From Anaerolineales bacterium (GTDB taxonomy: Bacteria > Chloroflexota > Anaerolineae > 4572-78 > J111): a stretch of DNA of 64,000 nt. The position numbers were made by a program, and so were the translations under genes. Where the stretch lies: positions 744,001 through 808,000 of the forward strand of contig JABTUW010000004.1 of the NCBI GenBank assembly GCA_015075185.1, written 5' to 3'. How positions within the stretch are numbered: position 1 is the stretch's first letter; each line of letters opens with the position of its first letter. The notes under the pieces were generated by a model. That model saw only the letters and a list, made by a program, of their open reading frames with translations, was not told where the DNA came from and did no database searches. Positions 1 through 7,335 of this stretch are shown one piece after another.

Positions 1-203
1 TGCTGAAGGGCTTCCGCAATTTGAAGGTCTGGCACGTGCAGTTCAACACCATTGACACCGCTACCCTGCTGGCGGCGCAAAAAAATCCCGAACAGTACCG
101 GGATTTGGTGGTCCGCGTGGCTGGCTACAGCGCCCTGTTTGTCACTCTAGATAAGGCCACCCAGGATGATATTATCCGTCGGACGGTGCATGAATTAAAC
201 TGA
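1..203 (+). CDS. Glycyl radical enzyme, C-terminal fragment
   Basis: The first 203 bases encode the last about 66 residues of a pyruvate formate-lyase-like glycyl radical enzyme, in frame from base 3. The fragment holds the radical-bearing loop VVRVAGYSA, in which the Gly carries the stable radical, followed by ALFVTLDKATQDDII, which matches the family's C-terminal glycyl radical domain. Such enzymes (PFL, choline lyase, glycerol or hydroxyproline dehydratase and others) need an activating radical-SAM enzyme and are inactivated by oxygen. The substrate cannot be told from this fragment because the active-site Cys and substrate pocket lie upstream of the window. The presence of the gene suggests the host has an anaerobic mode of life. 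Confidence 0.9.
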   Translation, partial: LKGFRNLKVWHVQFNTIDTATLLAAQKNPEQYRDLVVRVAGYSALFVTLDKATQDDIIRRTVHELN

Positions 204-230
204 CGCCGTTATTTGATGGCCCTCATTTTA

Positions 231-295
231 ACCGCAGAGGCGCCGAGGACGCAGAGAAATTTTTAAAAACTCAGCGATCTCTGCGTCTCTGCGGT
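231..295. repeat. Palindromic repeat, family A (ACCGCAGAG)
   Basis: Imperfect inverted repeat. The left arm starts ACCGCAGAGGCGCCGAGGAC and the right arm ends CTCTGCGTCTCTGCGGT. The arms carry short tandem near-repeats of the type GCAGAG. A second copy lies at 9921-9984. It sits just after the glycyl radical gene and before the convergent permease stop, where it could fold in both transcripts. Confidence 0.75.
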
Positions 296-330
296 AAGTT
301 TTTTACTTGGTCGAAACGATTCAGCCTAGA

Positions 331-1026
331 TTAAATACTGCGCGCCTGCGAACGGCGGAAGTATCTTTCGACGCGGACAACCAGAACCCGCGAGACAAAG
401 AGGATGATAGCCGCATAAATCAACGCGGCAGTGGTATAAAATTCCAGGGGGCGAAAATGGAAGTTGGCCAGGCGTTGGGTGACGCGCATCAGGTCGGCCA
501 CCCCAATCACGCCGATAAGCGACGAGTCTTTAAGGAGATCGGTAAAAAGGTTCATCGCCGCCGGAATGATCACAGGGACAGCCTGGGGGAAAATAACGTC
601 CCAATACATGTAGAACCGGGTTAAGCCGAGGGCGCGGGAGGCTTCGTATTGTCCTGGCCTGACGGCGCTCAAACCGGAGCGATAAATTTCGGCCATGTAG
701 GCGCTGTTAAGCATACCCAAAGCAATTACTGCCGCCACAAAGGGGCCTAACCTGATGCCGGTGACGATGGTCAGGCCGAAAAAGATCCACAGAATAAAGA
801 CAAATAATGAAGTTCCCCGAAAAAACTGGATGTAAGCAAAGGCCGGCGCGCGCAGAAACCAAAAGCGCGACAGACGTAAACTGGCGACGACAGCCCCCAA
901 AATAAGAGCTACCACCATCGCTGCCAGGGCCACTCCGACCGCAATGCCGGCGCCTTGCAGCATTAGCTCCAAGCTATCCAGAATAATGCTCCACTGAAAG
1001 CCTTTGCCCATGCTCAGCGCCCCCAA
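331..1026 (-). CDS. Amino-acid ABC transporter permease (HisM/GlnP type)
   Basis: Integral membrane subunit of a polar amino-acid importer, 231 residues, the usual size. It has several hydrophobic segments (about 22-50, 70-105, 195-215) and the cytoplasmic EAA loop EASRALGLTR at about 128-137, followed by VIFPQA, which docks onto the ATPase. Its start overlaps the end of the next permease upstream (1014-1679) by 13 bases, or begins 3 bases past it if the second Met at base 1011 is used, so the two are translationally coupled. Together with the binding protein at 1739-2647 it forms an import operon. No ATP-binding subunit lies nearby; the ATPase at 45419-46195 could serve both systems, which is inference. 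Confidence 0.92.
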   Translation of the reverse strand: MGALSMGKGFQWSIILDSLELMLQGAGIAVGVALAAMVVALILGAVVASLRLSRFWFLRAPAFAYIQFFRGTSLFVFILWIFFGLTIVTGIRLGPFVAAVIALGMLNSAYMAEIYRSGLSAVRPGQYEASRALGLTRFYMYWDVIFPQAVPVIIPAAMNLFTDLLKDSSLIGVIGVADLMRVTQRLANFHFRPLEFYTTAALIYAAIILFVSRVLVVRVERYFRRSQARSI

Positions 1027-1679
1027 CCCAAGCGGCGTTCAACTAAAGCTACCAGGGCGGCAAAAAGAAGCGTACTGCCAATCAGCATCGCCCCGGCGGC
1101 GGTATAAAATTCAAAGGGCCGGAAAAATTTGAGCGATAGCTCCCGGGTGTGGAACATCAGGTCGGCCACCCCAATCACCGAGACGATGGCCGCGCCCTTG
1201 AAGATACCCACAAACTGGTTGCCCGCCGCCGGCAGAATAATCCGAAAGGCCTGCGGCAGCACCACGTCGCCATAGATTTGGAGGCCGTTCAAGCCCAGCG
1301 CCCGCGCTGCTTCAAATTGGCCTTTATCCACCGCCATAATCCCGGCCCGATAGATTTCGGCCATGTAAGCGGCGGAAATCAACCCCAGGGCCAGAACCCC
1401 GGCCTGAAATGATTTCAGGGTAATGCCCAGGGCCACGGCCAGGCCGAAGTAAATCCACAGCAAAAACACGTAGAGCGGCAGCGTTCGGCCAAACTCAATG
1501 TAAGCTTGAGCAAAAAATGAGAGCCAGCGCCGGGGAGACAACCGCATCAAGGCCAAAATTAGCCCCAATACGGAAGCCAGGATGATTGCCAGAACTGCTA
1601 CCTGATAGGTAACAATCAGGCCCTCAACCAGCGTGTCCCAGTTACGGGTAATTAAATTCCACTGGAATTTGTATTTCAT
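1014..1679 (-). CDS. Amino-acid ABC transporter permease (HisM/GlnP type)
   Basis: Second permease of the same importer, 221 residues from the chosen start. It has hydrophobic segments along the chain and the EAA loop FEAARALGLNGLQIYGDVVL that contacts the ATPase. An upstream in-frame TTG at 1730 would add 17 residues unlike the family. The ATG at 1679 (MKYKFQWNLI) matches the start of the paralogue at 44757-45422 (MKRQFEFRWD) and leaves room for a stem-loop between it and the binding-protein gene. The pair of permeases suggests a heterodimeric membrane core. Confidence 0.9.
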   Translation of the reverse strand: MKYKFQWNLITRNWDTLVEGLIVTYQVAVLAIILASVLGLILALMRLSPRRWLSFFAQAYIEFGRTLPLYVFLLWIYFGLAVALGITLKSFQAGVLALGLISAAYMAEIYRAGIMAVDKGQFEAARALGLNGLQIYGDVVLPQAFRIILPAAGNQFVGIFKGAAIVSVIGVADLMFHTRELSLKFFRPFEFYTAAGAMLIGSTLLFAALVALVERRLGWGR

Positions 1680-1691
1680 CTGTATATTTGA

Positions 1692-1722
1692 GGCCTGACA
1701 GGTTGGCGAGACCTGCCAGGCC
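1692..1722 (-). promoter_or_regulatory. Intercistronic stem-loop after binding-protein gene
   Basis: Arms GGCCTGACAGGT and ACCTGCCAGGCC pair with one mismatch around a 7-base loop. The hairpin lies between the stop of the binding-protein gene (1739) and the start of the permease (1679). Such hairpins in ABC operons typically protect or partly terminate the message so that the binding protein is made in excess; that role is inferred here. Confidence 0.6.
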
Positions 1723-1738
1723 ATCGTCAAGGAGGAGA

Positions 1739-2647
1739 TTAGCGAGGCTTGCTGTACTCTTCAAGTTTCTGGAGGTTTTCGCCCTGCCACTTGTTCCAGA
1801 GACCCTCCTGGAGCTTATGGGCGCCGTGATAGCGCATCCAGTTATCCAGCCAGAAAGCAGTTTTCTCATCGCCGTGGGGCAGCATCAGGGTATTCATATC
1901 GGCAAACAAGGAACCACCTTCCCAAATATACACCGGCGCATCAGGATTCTCGTCAATGAACGGAATCGCGTTCCACAGCGCTACCAGCGAAGCCTGGGCG
2001 CGGCCGGTGGCTACTTCCAACAGCGAGTCCTGCATCGCTTCGAAGGTGGTGTACGTGGCGTTGGGGAATTGCAGCTTGGCGCTGGCATCCTGGGCCGAGC
2101 CGGTCAGGTTACTGAAGGTCACTCCTGGGTCATCCAGTTCACCCAAATCGCTGAACTGGAAATCGTTGTTGACCAACAAAATCGAGTCTTCCATGAACCA
2201 CGGCTCACTGATAAAGCGGACGGCCTGGGCGCGTTGGGGCCGGATGGTCAAGGCGATTCCACTCCAGTCGAACTGGCCGGCCTGCAAGCCCGGAATAAGT
2301 TCGGCGAAGGGCATTTCGACCCACTCGACGGTCACGCCCAAATCCTCGGCAATGGCATTGGTCAGGTCAACACAGTAACCCATCGGCTCGTTGGTATCGG
2401 GGTCACGAAACTGGAGAGGGGGGAAAGTGAGATCAACACCGGCGCGCAAAACTCCGTTTTCAACCACCTGGTCCACCAGAGCGACCGCAGCGTCTTGCCG
2501 GGCGTGAATGGCAATCGTTTTATACTTTTCCAGCGGGTTTTCCGGCCCTGCTTTGGCGACGGACACTTTCGACAAGCCTGCTGCCCCCAGGCCTGCCGCA
2601 GCCACACCGGCTAACTTCAAAAAACTGCGGCGATTACTCTTTTCCAT
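1739..2647 (-). CDS. Amino-acid ABC transporter substrate-binding protein, Tat-exported
   Basis: Extracytoplasmic binding protein of the SBP_bac_3 family, 302 residues. The N-terminus has a twin-arginine signal (NRRSFLKLAG, then a hydrophobic Ala/Gly-rich stretch ending near AKAG). The mature part shows family landmarks: LRAGVDLTFPPLQF, GYCVDLTNAIAEDL and a FDWSGIALTIRPQRA segment. The start is preceded by a strong GAGGAG ribosome site 6-7 bases upstream. It heads the operon with the two permeases. A palindromic operator lies 113-135 bases upstream of the start. Use of Tat rather than Sec or lipoprotein export is uncommon in this family and recurs in the paralogue at 43714-44643. Confidence 0.92.
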   Translation of the reverse strand: MEKSNRRSFLKLAGVAAAGLGAAGLSKVSVAKAGPENPLEKYKTIAIHARQDAAVALVDQVVENGVLRAGVDLTFPPLQFRDPDTNEPMGYCVDLTNAIAEDLGVTVEWVEMPFAELIPGLQAGQFDWSGIALTIRPQRAQAVRFISEPWFMEDSILLVNNDFQFSDLGELDDPGVTFSNLTGSAQDASAKLQFPNATYTTFEAMQDSLLEVATGRAQASLVALWNAIPFIDENPDAPVYIWEGGSLFADMNTLMLPHGDEKTAFWLDNWMRYHGAHKLQEGLWNKWQGENLQKLEEYSKPR

Positions 2648-2759
2648 TGAAGTCTCCTCCTCATCGGTTGCAAAGGTTTAATTTTGTGGCCCTAAACATA
2701 AGCTGTTCAAGGCAAATCACCCGTATCATAACACACAAAGTTTGGGGGTCAAGATAAAA

Positions 2760-2782
2760 TTGGTATCAACTCTTGATACCAA
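2760..2782. promoter_or_regulatory. Perfect palindromic operator TTGGTATCAA-N3-TTGATACCAA
   Basis: Two perfect 10-base arms (TTGGTATCAA and TTGATACCAA) flank CTC. A further partial box, TGGTACT, follows. The site lies upstream of the amino-acid binding-protein gene and just beyond the cupin stop. Variants occur upstream of an LLM oxidoreductase (50752-50771) and of E1alpha (42632-42662). Operator function is inferred from symmetry and position; a GntR-like regulator would fit such a site. Confidence 0.55.
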
Positions 2783-2794
2783 CTGGTACTGAGT

Positions 2795-3139
2795 CTACTC
2801 CAACTCCACATCAGAACCTGGGGTGAAGGCTGGTCCATTCATAACAAGGTAAGTCATGTGGCCGTCAAAAACATAAGGGGCACCGCGCGGGATGAAGACA
2901 AAATCGCCGCCGCCAACTTTGCCGGGCGAGTCATCTCCCACCTGGAATTCGCCTTTCCCCTCAATGATATAGTAAGCCCGGTCGCTGGCATGGCAGACCA
3001 TCTTTTTGTGGTGACCCCACAACTTGACCCACGTCACGCTGATGTCGTCGCCGTGTTGGCCGCGGTAAAAAATCTTCTTCATCACCAGAGGATAGCCCTC
3101 TTCGGTAATGTCGGGTACATCGTGTAATTTAATGATCAT
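2795..3139 (-). CDS. Small cupin-domain protein
   Basis: Single-domain cupin, 114 residues from the ATG at 3139 (MIIKLHDV). Upstream in-frame codons belong to flanking repeat DNA. The cupin core is visible as CHASDRAYYIIEGKGEFQVG followed by GGGDFVFIPRGAPYVF, with the acidic and histidine positions expected around a metal or ligand pocket. Substrate is unknown; small cupins often bind metals or act as isomerases or accessory sensors. It lies between the acyl-CoA dehydrogenase/bioY pair and the amino-acid importer, separated from the former by two family C repeats, so it is probably its own transcription unit. Confidence 0.75.
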   Translation of the reverse strand: MIIKLHDVPDITEEGYPLVMKKIFYRGQHGDDISVTWVKLWGHHKKMVCHASDRAYYIIEGKGEFQVGDDSPGKVGGGDFVFIPRGAPYVFDGHMTYLVMNGPAFTPGSDVELE

Positions 3140-3194
3140 CGTCTGCCTCAAAAACGAGTTAAGATAACTACTTTCAGTTCGGAGTTTTCTTAAT

Positions 3195-3305
3195 CGCATC
3201 CTTCGATACGCCTTTCGCTTTACTCAAGGCTACTCAGGATGCGATGTTTAGCCGAAAATCACCCTTCGATACGGGCTAACGCCCTACTCAGGATGATTTT
3301 CGAGC
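3195..3305. repeat. Two palindromic repeats, family C (CCTTCGATACG..CTACTCAGGAT)
   Basis: Two tandem elements at about 3195-3243 and 3252-3305. Each has a left arm with ATCCTTCGATACG or ACCCTTCGATACG and a right arm with CTACTCAGGAT. The second is flanked by GAAAATCA and TGATTTTC, so it resembles a two-way transcription terminator. Related copies lie at 17320-17426 and 36927-36976. Confidence 0.7.
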
Positions 3306-3325
3306 TAATTCCGAATTTAGGTGAA

Positions 3326-4471
3326 TTAAACTTCCTTTAAAAGATGCCGCGCGATCAACAGCCGCTGAATCTCACTGGTGCCATCGCCGATAAGAGTCAG
3401 CCGGTTATCACGATAGAAACGCTCAACCGGTAGCTCCCGGCTGTAACCCATGCCGCCGTGAATTTGGATCGCCTGCCAGCAGACCCGGTCAGCCGCTTCC
3501 GTCGCAAAAACCTTGGCCATGGCCGCTATTTTGGTGATCCGTTCGCCGCGCTCCTTCATCACTGCCGCTTTGAACATGAGCAGCCGGGCTGCCTCCAGTT
3601 CGGTGGCCATGTCGGCCAGCTTCATCTGGATGGATTGAAAGCCGGCAATCGGCTGGCCAAAAGCCTCGCGCTCCTGGGCGTATTTGATGGACTGCTCCAA
3701 GGCAGCCCGGCCCAGGCCCAGGGCCATCGCCGAAATAGTGATGCGGGCGGCGTCCAGCACCAGCATAAACTGCTTGAACCCCTCGTTGAGCCGGCCCAGC
3801 AAATTCTCTTTGGGCAGGCGGCAGTCCTGAAAATACAACTGATTGGTGGGGGAGCCTTTCATACCCATCTTTGGCTCATCCTTACCCACGGCCAGGCCCG
3901 GCGCGTCGGCGGGGACGATAAAGTTCGAGACCCCATGCACGCCGGCAGCCGGGTCGGTTTTGGCAGCGACCACAAACGAGCGGGCCACCGAACCGGAGGT
4001 AATCCACATTTTTTGACCATTTAAGACCCACTCGTCCCCGCGATCCTCAGCCCGCGTTTTCATCGCGGCGGAGTCAGAGCCGGAATGGGGTTCGGTCAGG
4101 GCAAAAGCGCCCAGACCTTCACCGCGGGCTAAGGGGACCAGCCACTTCTGCTTTTGCGCCTCAGTGCCAAACATATAAATCGGGACGGCCCCCAACGACA
4201 GGTGAGCATTATAGGTGATGGCAACCGAACCGGAGGCAGCCGCAATCTCCTCAATCGCCAGGAGGCAGCTCAAGGTGTCCGCGCCTGCCCCGCCGTAATT
4301 CTCGGGGAAGGGCAAGCCCATCAGCCCCAGTTCAGCCATTTTTTTGAGGATTTCCCAGGGAAACTCGCCGGTCTCGTCAATCTCGCGGGCGCGCGGCGCA
4401 ATTTCACCTTGTGCAAATTCCCGAACCACATTGCGGATCAACCGTTGTTCTTCGGTTAGCTCAAAGTCCAT
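3326..4471 (-). CDS. Acyl-CoA dehydrogenase
   Basis: FAD-dependent acyl-CoA dehydrogenase (alpha,beta-desaturation), 381 residues from the ATG at 4471 (MDFELTEEQR), which lies 7 bases after the bioY stop. Domains in order: helical N-terminus; beta domain with LTEPHSGSD at about 126-133 and WITSG at 156-160 for flavin contact; C-terminal helical domain with QIHGGMGYSRELPVERFYRD. The position that is the catalytic Glu in short/medium-chain enzymes (YEGT) is Asp363 here (IGDGTSEIQR). The isovaleryl-type alternative Glu in helix G is replaced by Ala (LDAARITIS). Chain-length preference cannot be assigned. It is co-transcribed with a biotin importer, which fits a link to biotin-dependent acyl-CoA carboxylation. 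Confidence 0.93.
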   Translation of the reverse strand: MDFELTEEQRLIRNVVREFAQGEIAPRAREIDETGEFPWEILKKMAELGLMGLPFPENYGGAGADTLSCLLAIEEIAAASGSVAITYNAHLSLGAVPIYMFGTEAQKQKWLVPLARGEGLGAFALTEPHSGSDSAAMKTRAEDRGDEWVLNGQKMWITSGSVARSFVVAAKTDPAAGVHGVSNFIVPADAPGLAVGKDEPKMGMKGSPTNQLYFQDCRLPKENLLGRLNEGFKQFMLVLDAARITISAMALGLGRAALEQSIKYAQEREAFGQPIAGFQSIQMKLADMATELEAARLLMFKAAVMKERGERITKIAAMAKVFATEAADRVCWQAIQIHGGMGYSRELPVERFYRDNRLTLIGDGTSEIQRLLIARHLLKEV

Positions 4472-4478
4472 CTTAATT

Positions 4479-5060
4479 CTACTTGCCCCGCCGCAGCAAA
4501 GCCCAACCGCCGGGCAGAGCGACCATTGCCAGGGCAATTTTAACCGCGTCGCCGATGAGGAAGGGAAGCATCCCCCCGGCGATGGCCCTCCCCACCCCCA
4601 GGAAGGTGCTCAACCAAGTGACGCCAAAGGCATAGATAACCAGATTGCCCAAGATCATGGCTAACAGAGTAGTCCATATTCGGCGATCCCAGCCGCGTTC
4701 GGCCAGAAAGCCAACCAACCCGGCGGCAAAGACAAAGCCGATCAAGTAGCCGCCCGTCGGGCCGAGCAGGTGAGCCAGGCCCGAACCCCACTGGGTAAAA
4801 ACAGGCAGTCCCACTCCTCCTTCGACCAGATAAGCAATCAGGGTGGCCATGCCCAGGCGGCTGCCAAGGAGCAGGCCGGTCAGTAGAACTGTCAACGTTT
4901 GCATGGTTATCGGGACGGGGGTAAAGGGTAAGGGAATGGCAATCTGGGCCGACAAGGCAATCAGCACGCTAAAAACCACGACCAACATAACATTATGCAC
5001 AATCCGCCGCTTGGGCAGGACCGCGTCAATCAGAGTCAAGGGCATTGCCTGAGTTTGCAT
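4479..5060 (-). CDS. bioY: Biotin transporter substrate-binding subunit BioY
   Basis: S-component of an ECF-type biotin importer, 193 residues from ATG 5060 with a GAGGTG ribosome site 7 bases upstream. It has five to six hydrophobic segments and the BioY signature region GVGLPVFTQWGSGLAHLLG followed by PTGGYLIGF, which forms the biotin pocket. It lies directly upstream of the acyl-CoA dehydrogenase. The organism has a separate biotin carboxyl carrier and biotin carboxylase at 25.7-27.3 kb, so biotin demand is explained. No ECF ATPase or T-component is in the window; some BioY proteins work alone or borrow a shared module. Confidence 0.92.
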   Translation of the reverse strand: MQTQAMPLTLIDAVLPKRRIVHNVMLVVVFSVLIALSAQIAIPLPFTPVPITMQTLTVLLTGLLLGSRLGMATLIAYLVEGGVGLPVFTQWGSGLAHLLGPTGGYLIGFVFAAGLVGFLAERGWDRRIWTTLLAMILGNLVIYAFGVTWLSTFLGVGRAIAGGMLPFLIGDAVKIALAMVALPGGWALLRRGK

Positions 5061-5168
5061 ACTTTCACCTCGTGTTGGAGTTATTTTATGGGAGCTTATA
5101 CTAACAAAATCAGGAAGGCTTGGCAAGAGCTGAAGGGGTCAGAATGGGAACCGAGTGGTATCATCTAC

Positions 5169-5242
5169 GACCACCGACCGCAGACCGACGACCGCTGGAA
5201 ATCCAGATTTTTCGGCGGTCAGCGGTCTGTCGTCGGCGGTCA
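5169..5242. repeat. Palindromic repeat, family E (ACCGCCGACCGCAGACC)
   Basis: Left arm with tandem units ACCACCGACCGCAGACCGACG, right arm GCGGTCAGCGGTCTGTCGTC followed by GGCGGTC, about 74 bases. Its right edge is 2 bases from the stop of the permease gene at 5245. Copies lie at 13369-13434 and 50781-50861. Confidence 0.7.
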
Positions 5243-5244
5243 CT

Positions 5245-6171
5245 TTAGAGCTGCCGCCGCAGGCGCGGGTCGAGCGCATCTCGCAGCCCGTCCCCGACAA
5301 AATTGAAGGCCATGACGACGGTAAAAATCGCCAGACCGGGGCAGGCGCTGATCCACCACTGGTCGAAGAAGGCAATGCCATCGGAGACCATGCGGCCCCA
5401 TTCGGGGGTGCTGGGTTCGGGGCCAAGCCCCAAAAAGCTCAGCCCGGAGAAAGCCAACACGGCATTGCCTAAATCCAGGGTAGCCATCACCAGGCCCGGA
5501 GCCAAACAGTTGGGCAGAATCGTCCGCCACAGCAGCCGCCGCTCTGTTACCCCAACCGCCCGGCCGGCCAAAACATACTCGTTCTCTTTGACGGTCAAGA
5601 CCAGGCCGCGCACAATGCGGGCATAATTAGGCCACAACACGACCACAATGGCGACAACGGCATTACTGATATTGGGGCCTAAAGCAGCGGCGACAGCCAT
5701 CGACAGAATAATTCCGGGGAAGGCCATAAAAATGTCGGTGATGCGCATCAGCACTTCATCCCATGCACCACCCCAAAAGCCGGCCAAGGCCCCTACCACT
5801 GTCCCAACGATCCCTGCGGCCACGACCACGGCCAAAGCCGCCGGTAAGCTAATCCGCCCGCCGTAGATGACCCGGCTGAGCACGTCGCGCCCCAGTTGGT
5901 CCGTACCTGCCCAATGCGCCGCACTCGGCGGCTGCAAGCGCTCCGGGATCGCCTGTTTATACGGGTTGTAAGGTGCTACCAGCGGCGCGGCCAGGGTGAT
6001 GACAATCCAGAACACAACCAATAACAAACCCACCAGAGCCAGGTGATTTCGCCGCAGAAAATAGACAGCCGCCTTCAACCCGCTGCGCCGGGACCGGGTA
6101 TTCAGCGACATTGCCGAAGCAGCCAGGGCTGTCGAGGGATTCACCATCGAGGGTTGCGTGGTAGACTGCAC
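5245..6171 (-). CDS. Peptide/nickel ABC transporter permease (DppC type)
   Basis: Inner-membrane permease of an oligopeptide-type importer, 308 residues, GTG start at 6171 preceded by AAGGTGA. It has an N-terminal cytoplasmic tail, first helix at about 45-68, a periplasmic loop with AGTDQLGRDVLSRVIYGGRI (a DppC/OppC hallmark), and then five helices. The EAA loop AGRAVGVTERRLLWRTILPN contacts the ATPases. The C-terminus FVGDGLRDALDPRLRRQL is typical. It follows the DppB-like permease by 40 bases in one operon with the LysM-fused binding protein. The two ATPase genes usually present (DppD/DppF) are absent here. Confidence 0.93.
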   Translation of the reverse strand: MQSTTQPSMVNPSTALAASAMSLNTRSRRSGLKAAVYFLRRNHLALVGLLLVVFWIVITLAAPLVAPYNPYKQAIPERLQPPSAAHWAGTDQLGRDVLSRVIYGGRISLPAALAVVVAAGIVGTVVGALAGFWGGAWDEVLMRITDIFMAFPGIILSMAVAAALGPNISNAVVAIVVVLWPNYARIVRGLVLTVKENEYVLAGRAVGVTERRLLWRTILPNCLAPGLVMATLDLGNAVLAFSGLSFLGLGPEPSTPEWGRMVSDGIAFFDQWWISACPGLAIFTVVMAFNFVGDGLRDALDPRLRRQL

Positions 6172-6211
6172 GTTAAAATCACCTTCTTTGCCAGAGTAAA
6201 AATCGCCTGCG

Positions 6212-7228
6212 TCACTGCGCCTCCCGCAGGCGGGGGTCTAAAAAGACGTAGGTGACATCAACCACCAGATTCACGGCAATAAAAACAAAGGCAATCAACA
6301 TGGTGACGCCCATAATCGCCGGAAAGTCTAACGAAACCGAGGCCTGGTAAGCGTACTGACCGATCCCCGGCCAGGAGAAGATTGTTTCGGTCAGCACGGT
6401 GCCGGTGAGCAGGTTGCCGTAGGACAACCCCAGAACCGTAACGGTGGGGATCAAGGCATTGGACAGGGCATGGCGTCCCACCACCCAGCCTTCGTGGAGA
6501 CCTTTAGAGCGGGCGGTCCGGATATAATCCTGGCTCAGCACGTCTAACATGGCCGAGCGCGTGACCCGCGTAATCAAGCCCATACTGTAGCTAGCGAGAA
6601 CAATGCTGGGTAAAATCAGGTGGCTGAAAGCATTGATAAACAGCTCAACATCGCCCATCAAAAGCGCGTCTACTGTGAACAAACCGGTCACAGGCGGGGG
6701 TGGTCTGGTCCCGATGTGCAGCCGGCCGGGGCCGGGCAGCCAATTTAACCGGGAGTAGAACAGAAACAAGCCTAACAAGGCCAACCAGAAAACGGGAGCC
6801 GAGACGCCAACCAACGACAAGACCCGGCTAACCTGGTCTAACCAGGTATTGCGCCGCACCGCCGAGATGACCCCAAAAGGCACGCCGATCAGTACCGCCA
6901 GGATGATCGAGGCCGTGGACAACTCAACTGTCGCCGGCATGTAACGTCCCAAATCCTCCAGGACAGGCCGGTGCGTGCCAATGGACAGGCCCAGGTCACC
7001 CCTGAGCATATTGCCGAGATAGGTGAAGTACTGAATATGGACAGGTTGGTCCAAACCCCACTTGGCTCTAAAGGCAGCGACAATTTCCGGATCAGCGACA
7101 GCACTTTGGCCCAGGGCCGCATTGACGGGATCAGAGGGGACGGCATGGGATAAGATAAAGGCAACCAAAGTGATGCCGACGAGTAAAGGTATCAGCAAAA
7201 CTAAACGGCGTAGAACAAAACGTTGCAT
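6212..7228 (-). CDS. Peptide/nickel ABC transporter permease (DppB type)
   Basis: Membrane subunit paired with the DppC-like protein, 338 residues. The N-terminus MQRFVLRRLVLLIPLLVGIT is the standard first helix, followed by the periplasmic GLDQPVHIQYFTYLGNMLRG segment with DLGLSIG. The EAA loop is RTARSKGLHEGWVVGRHALS and the C-terminal VDVTYVFLDPRLR is conserved. It lies between the binding-protein gene (7336-9180) and the second permease. Transported substrate (peptide, nickel, glycoside) is not determined. Confidence 0.93.
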   Translation of the reverse strand: MQRFVLRRLVLLIPLLVGITLVAFILSHAVPSDPVNAALGQSAVADPEIVAAFRAKWGLDQPVHIQYFTYLGNMLRGDLGLSIGTHRPVLEDLGRYMPATVELSTASIILAVLIGVPFGVISAVRRNTWLDQVSRVLSLVGVSAPVFWLALLGLFLFYSRLNWLPGPGRLHIGTRPPPPVTGLFTVDALLMGDVELFINAFSHLILPSIVLASYSMGLITRVTRSAMLDVLSQDYIRTARSKGLHEGWVVGRHALSNALIPTVTVLGLSYGNLLTGTVLTETIFSWPGIGQYAYQASVSLDFPAIMGVTMLIAFVFIAVNLVVDVTYVFLDPRLREAQ

Positions 7229-7236
7229 AAAAAGTA

Positions 7237-7292
7237 AAACGTGATGCGTGAAACCTGAGGGACTTACACCTTTTCACGTTTCACGCATCACT
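7237..7292. repeat. Palindromic repeat, family D (ACGTGATGCGTGA)
   Basis: Arms AAACGTGATGCGTGAAACC and TCACGTTTCACGCATCAC face each other across about 18 bases between the binding-protein stop and the DppB start. Related elements are at 39140-39202, 57386-57430 and 63319-63373. It may act as a stabilising hairpin inside the operon. Confidence 0.7.
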
Positions 7293-7335
7293 ACGAGAGG
7301 TGACTGCTGGCTACAGCAGCAGCTTAAAAACCAAG

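Noticed and set aside
1149..1412. Open frames on the opposite strand of real genes, here and elsewhere
   Set aside because: They lie inside convincing genes, have no family match or ribosome sites, and follow from the high GC content.
1680..1730. Longer start (TTG 1730) for the second amino-acid permease
   Set aside because: It reads through the intercistronic stem-loop and adds residues unlike the family; the ATG at 1679 matches the paralogue.
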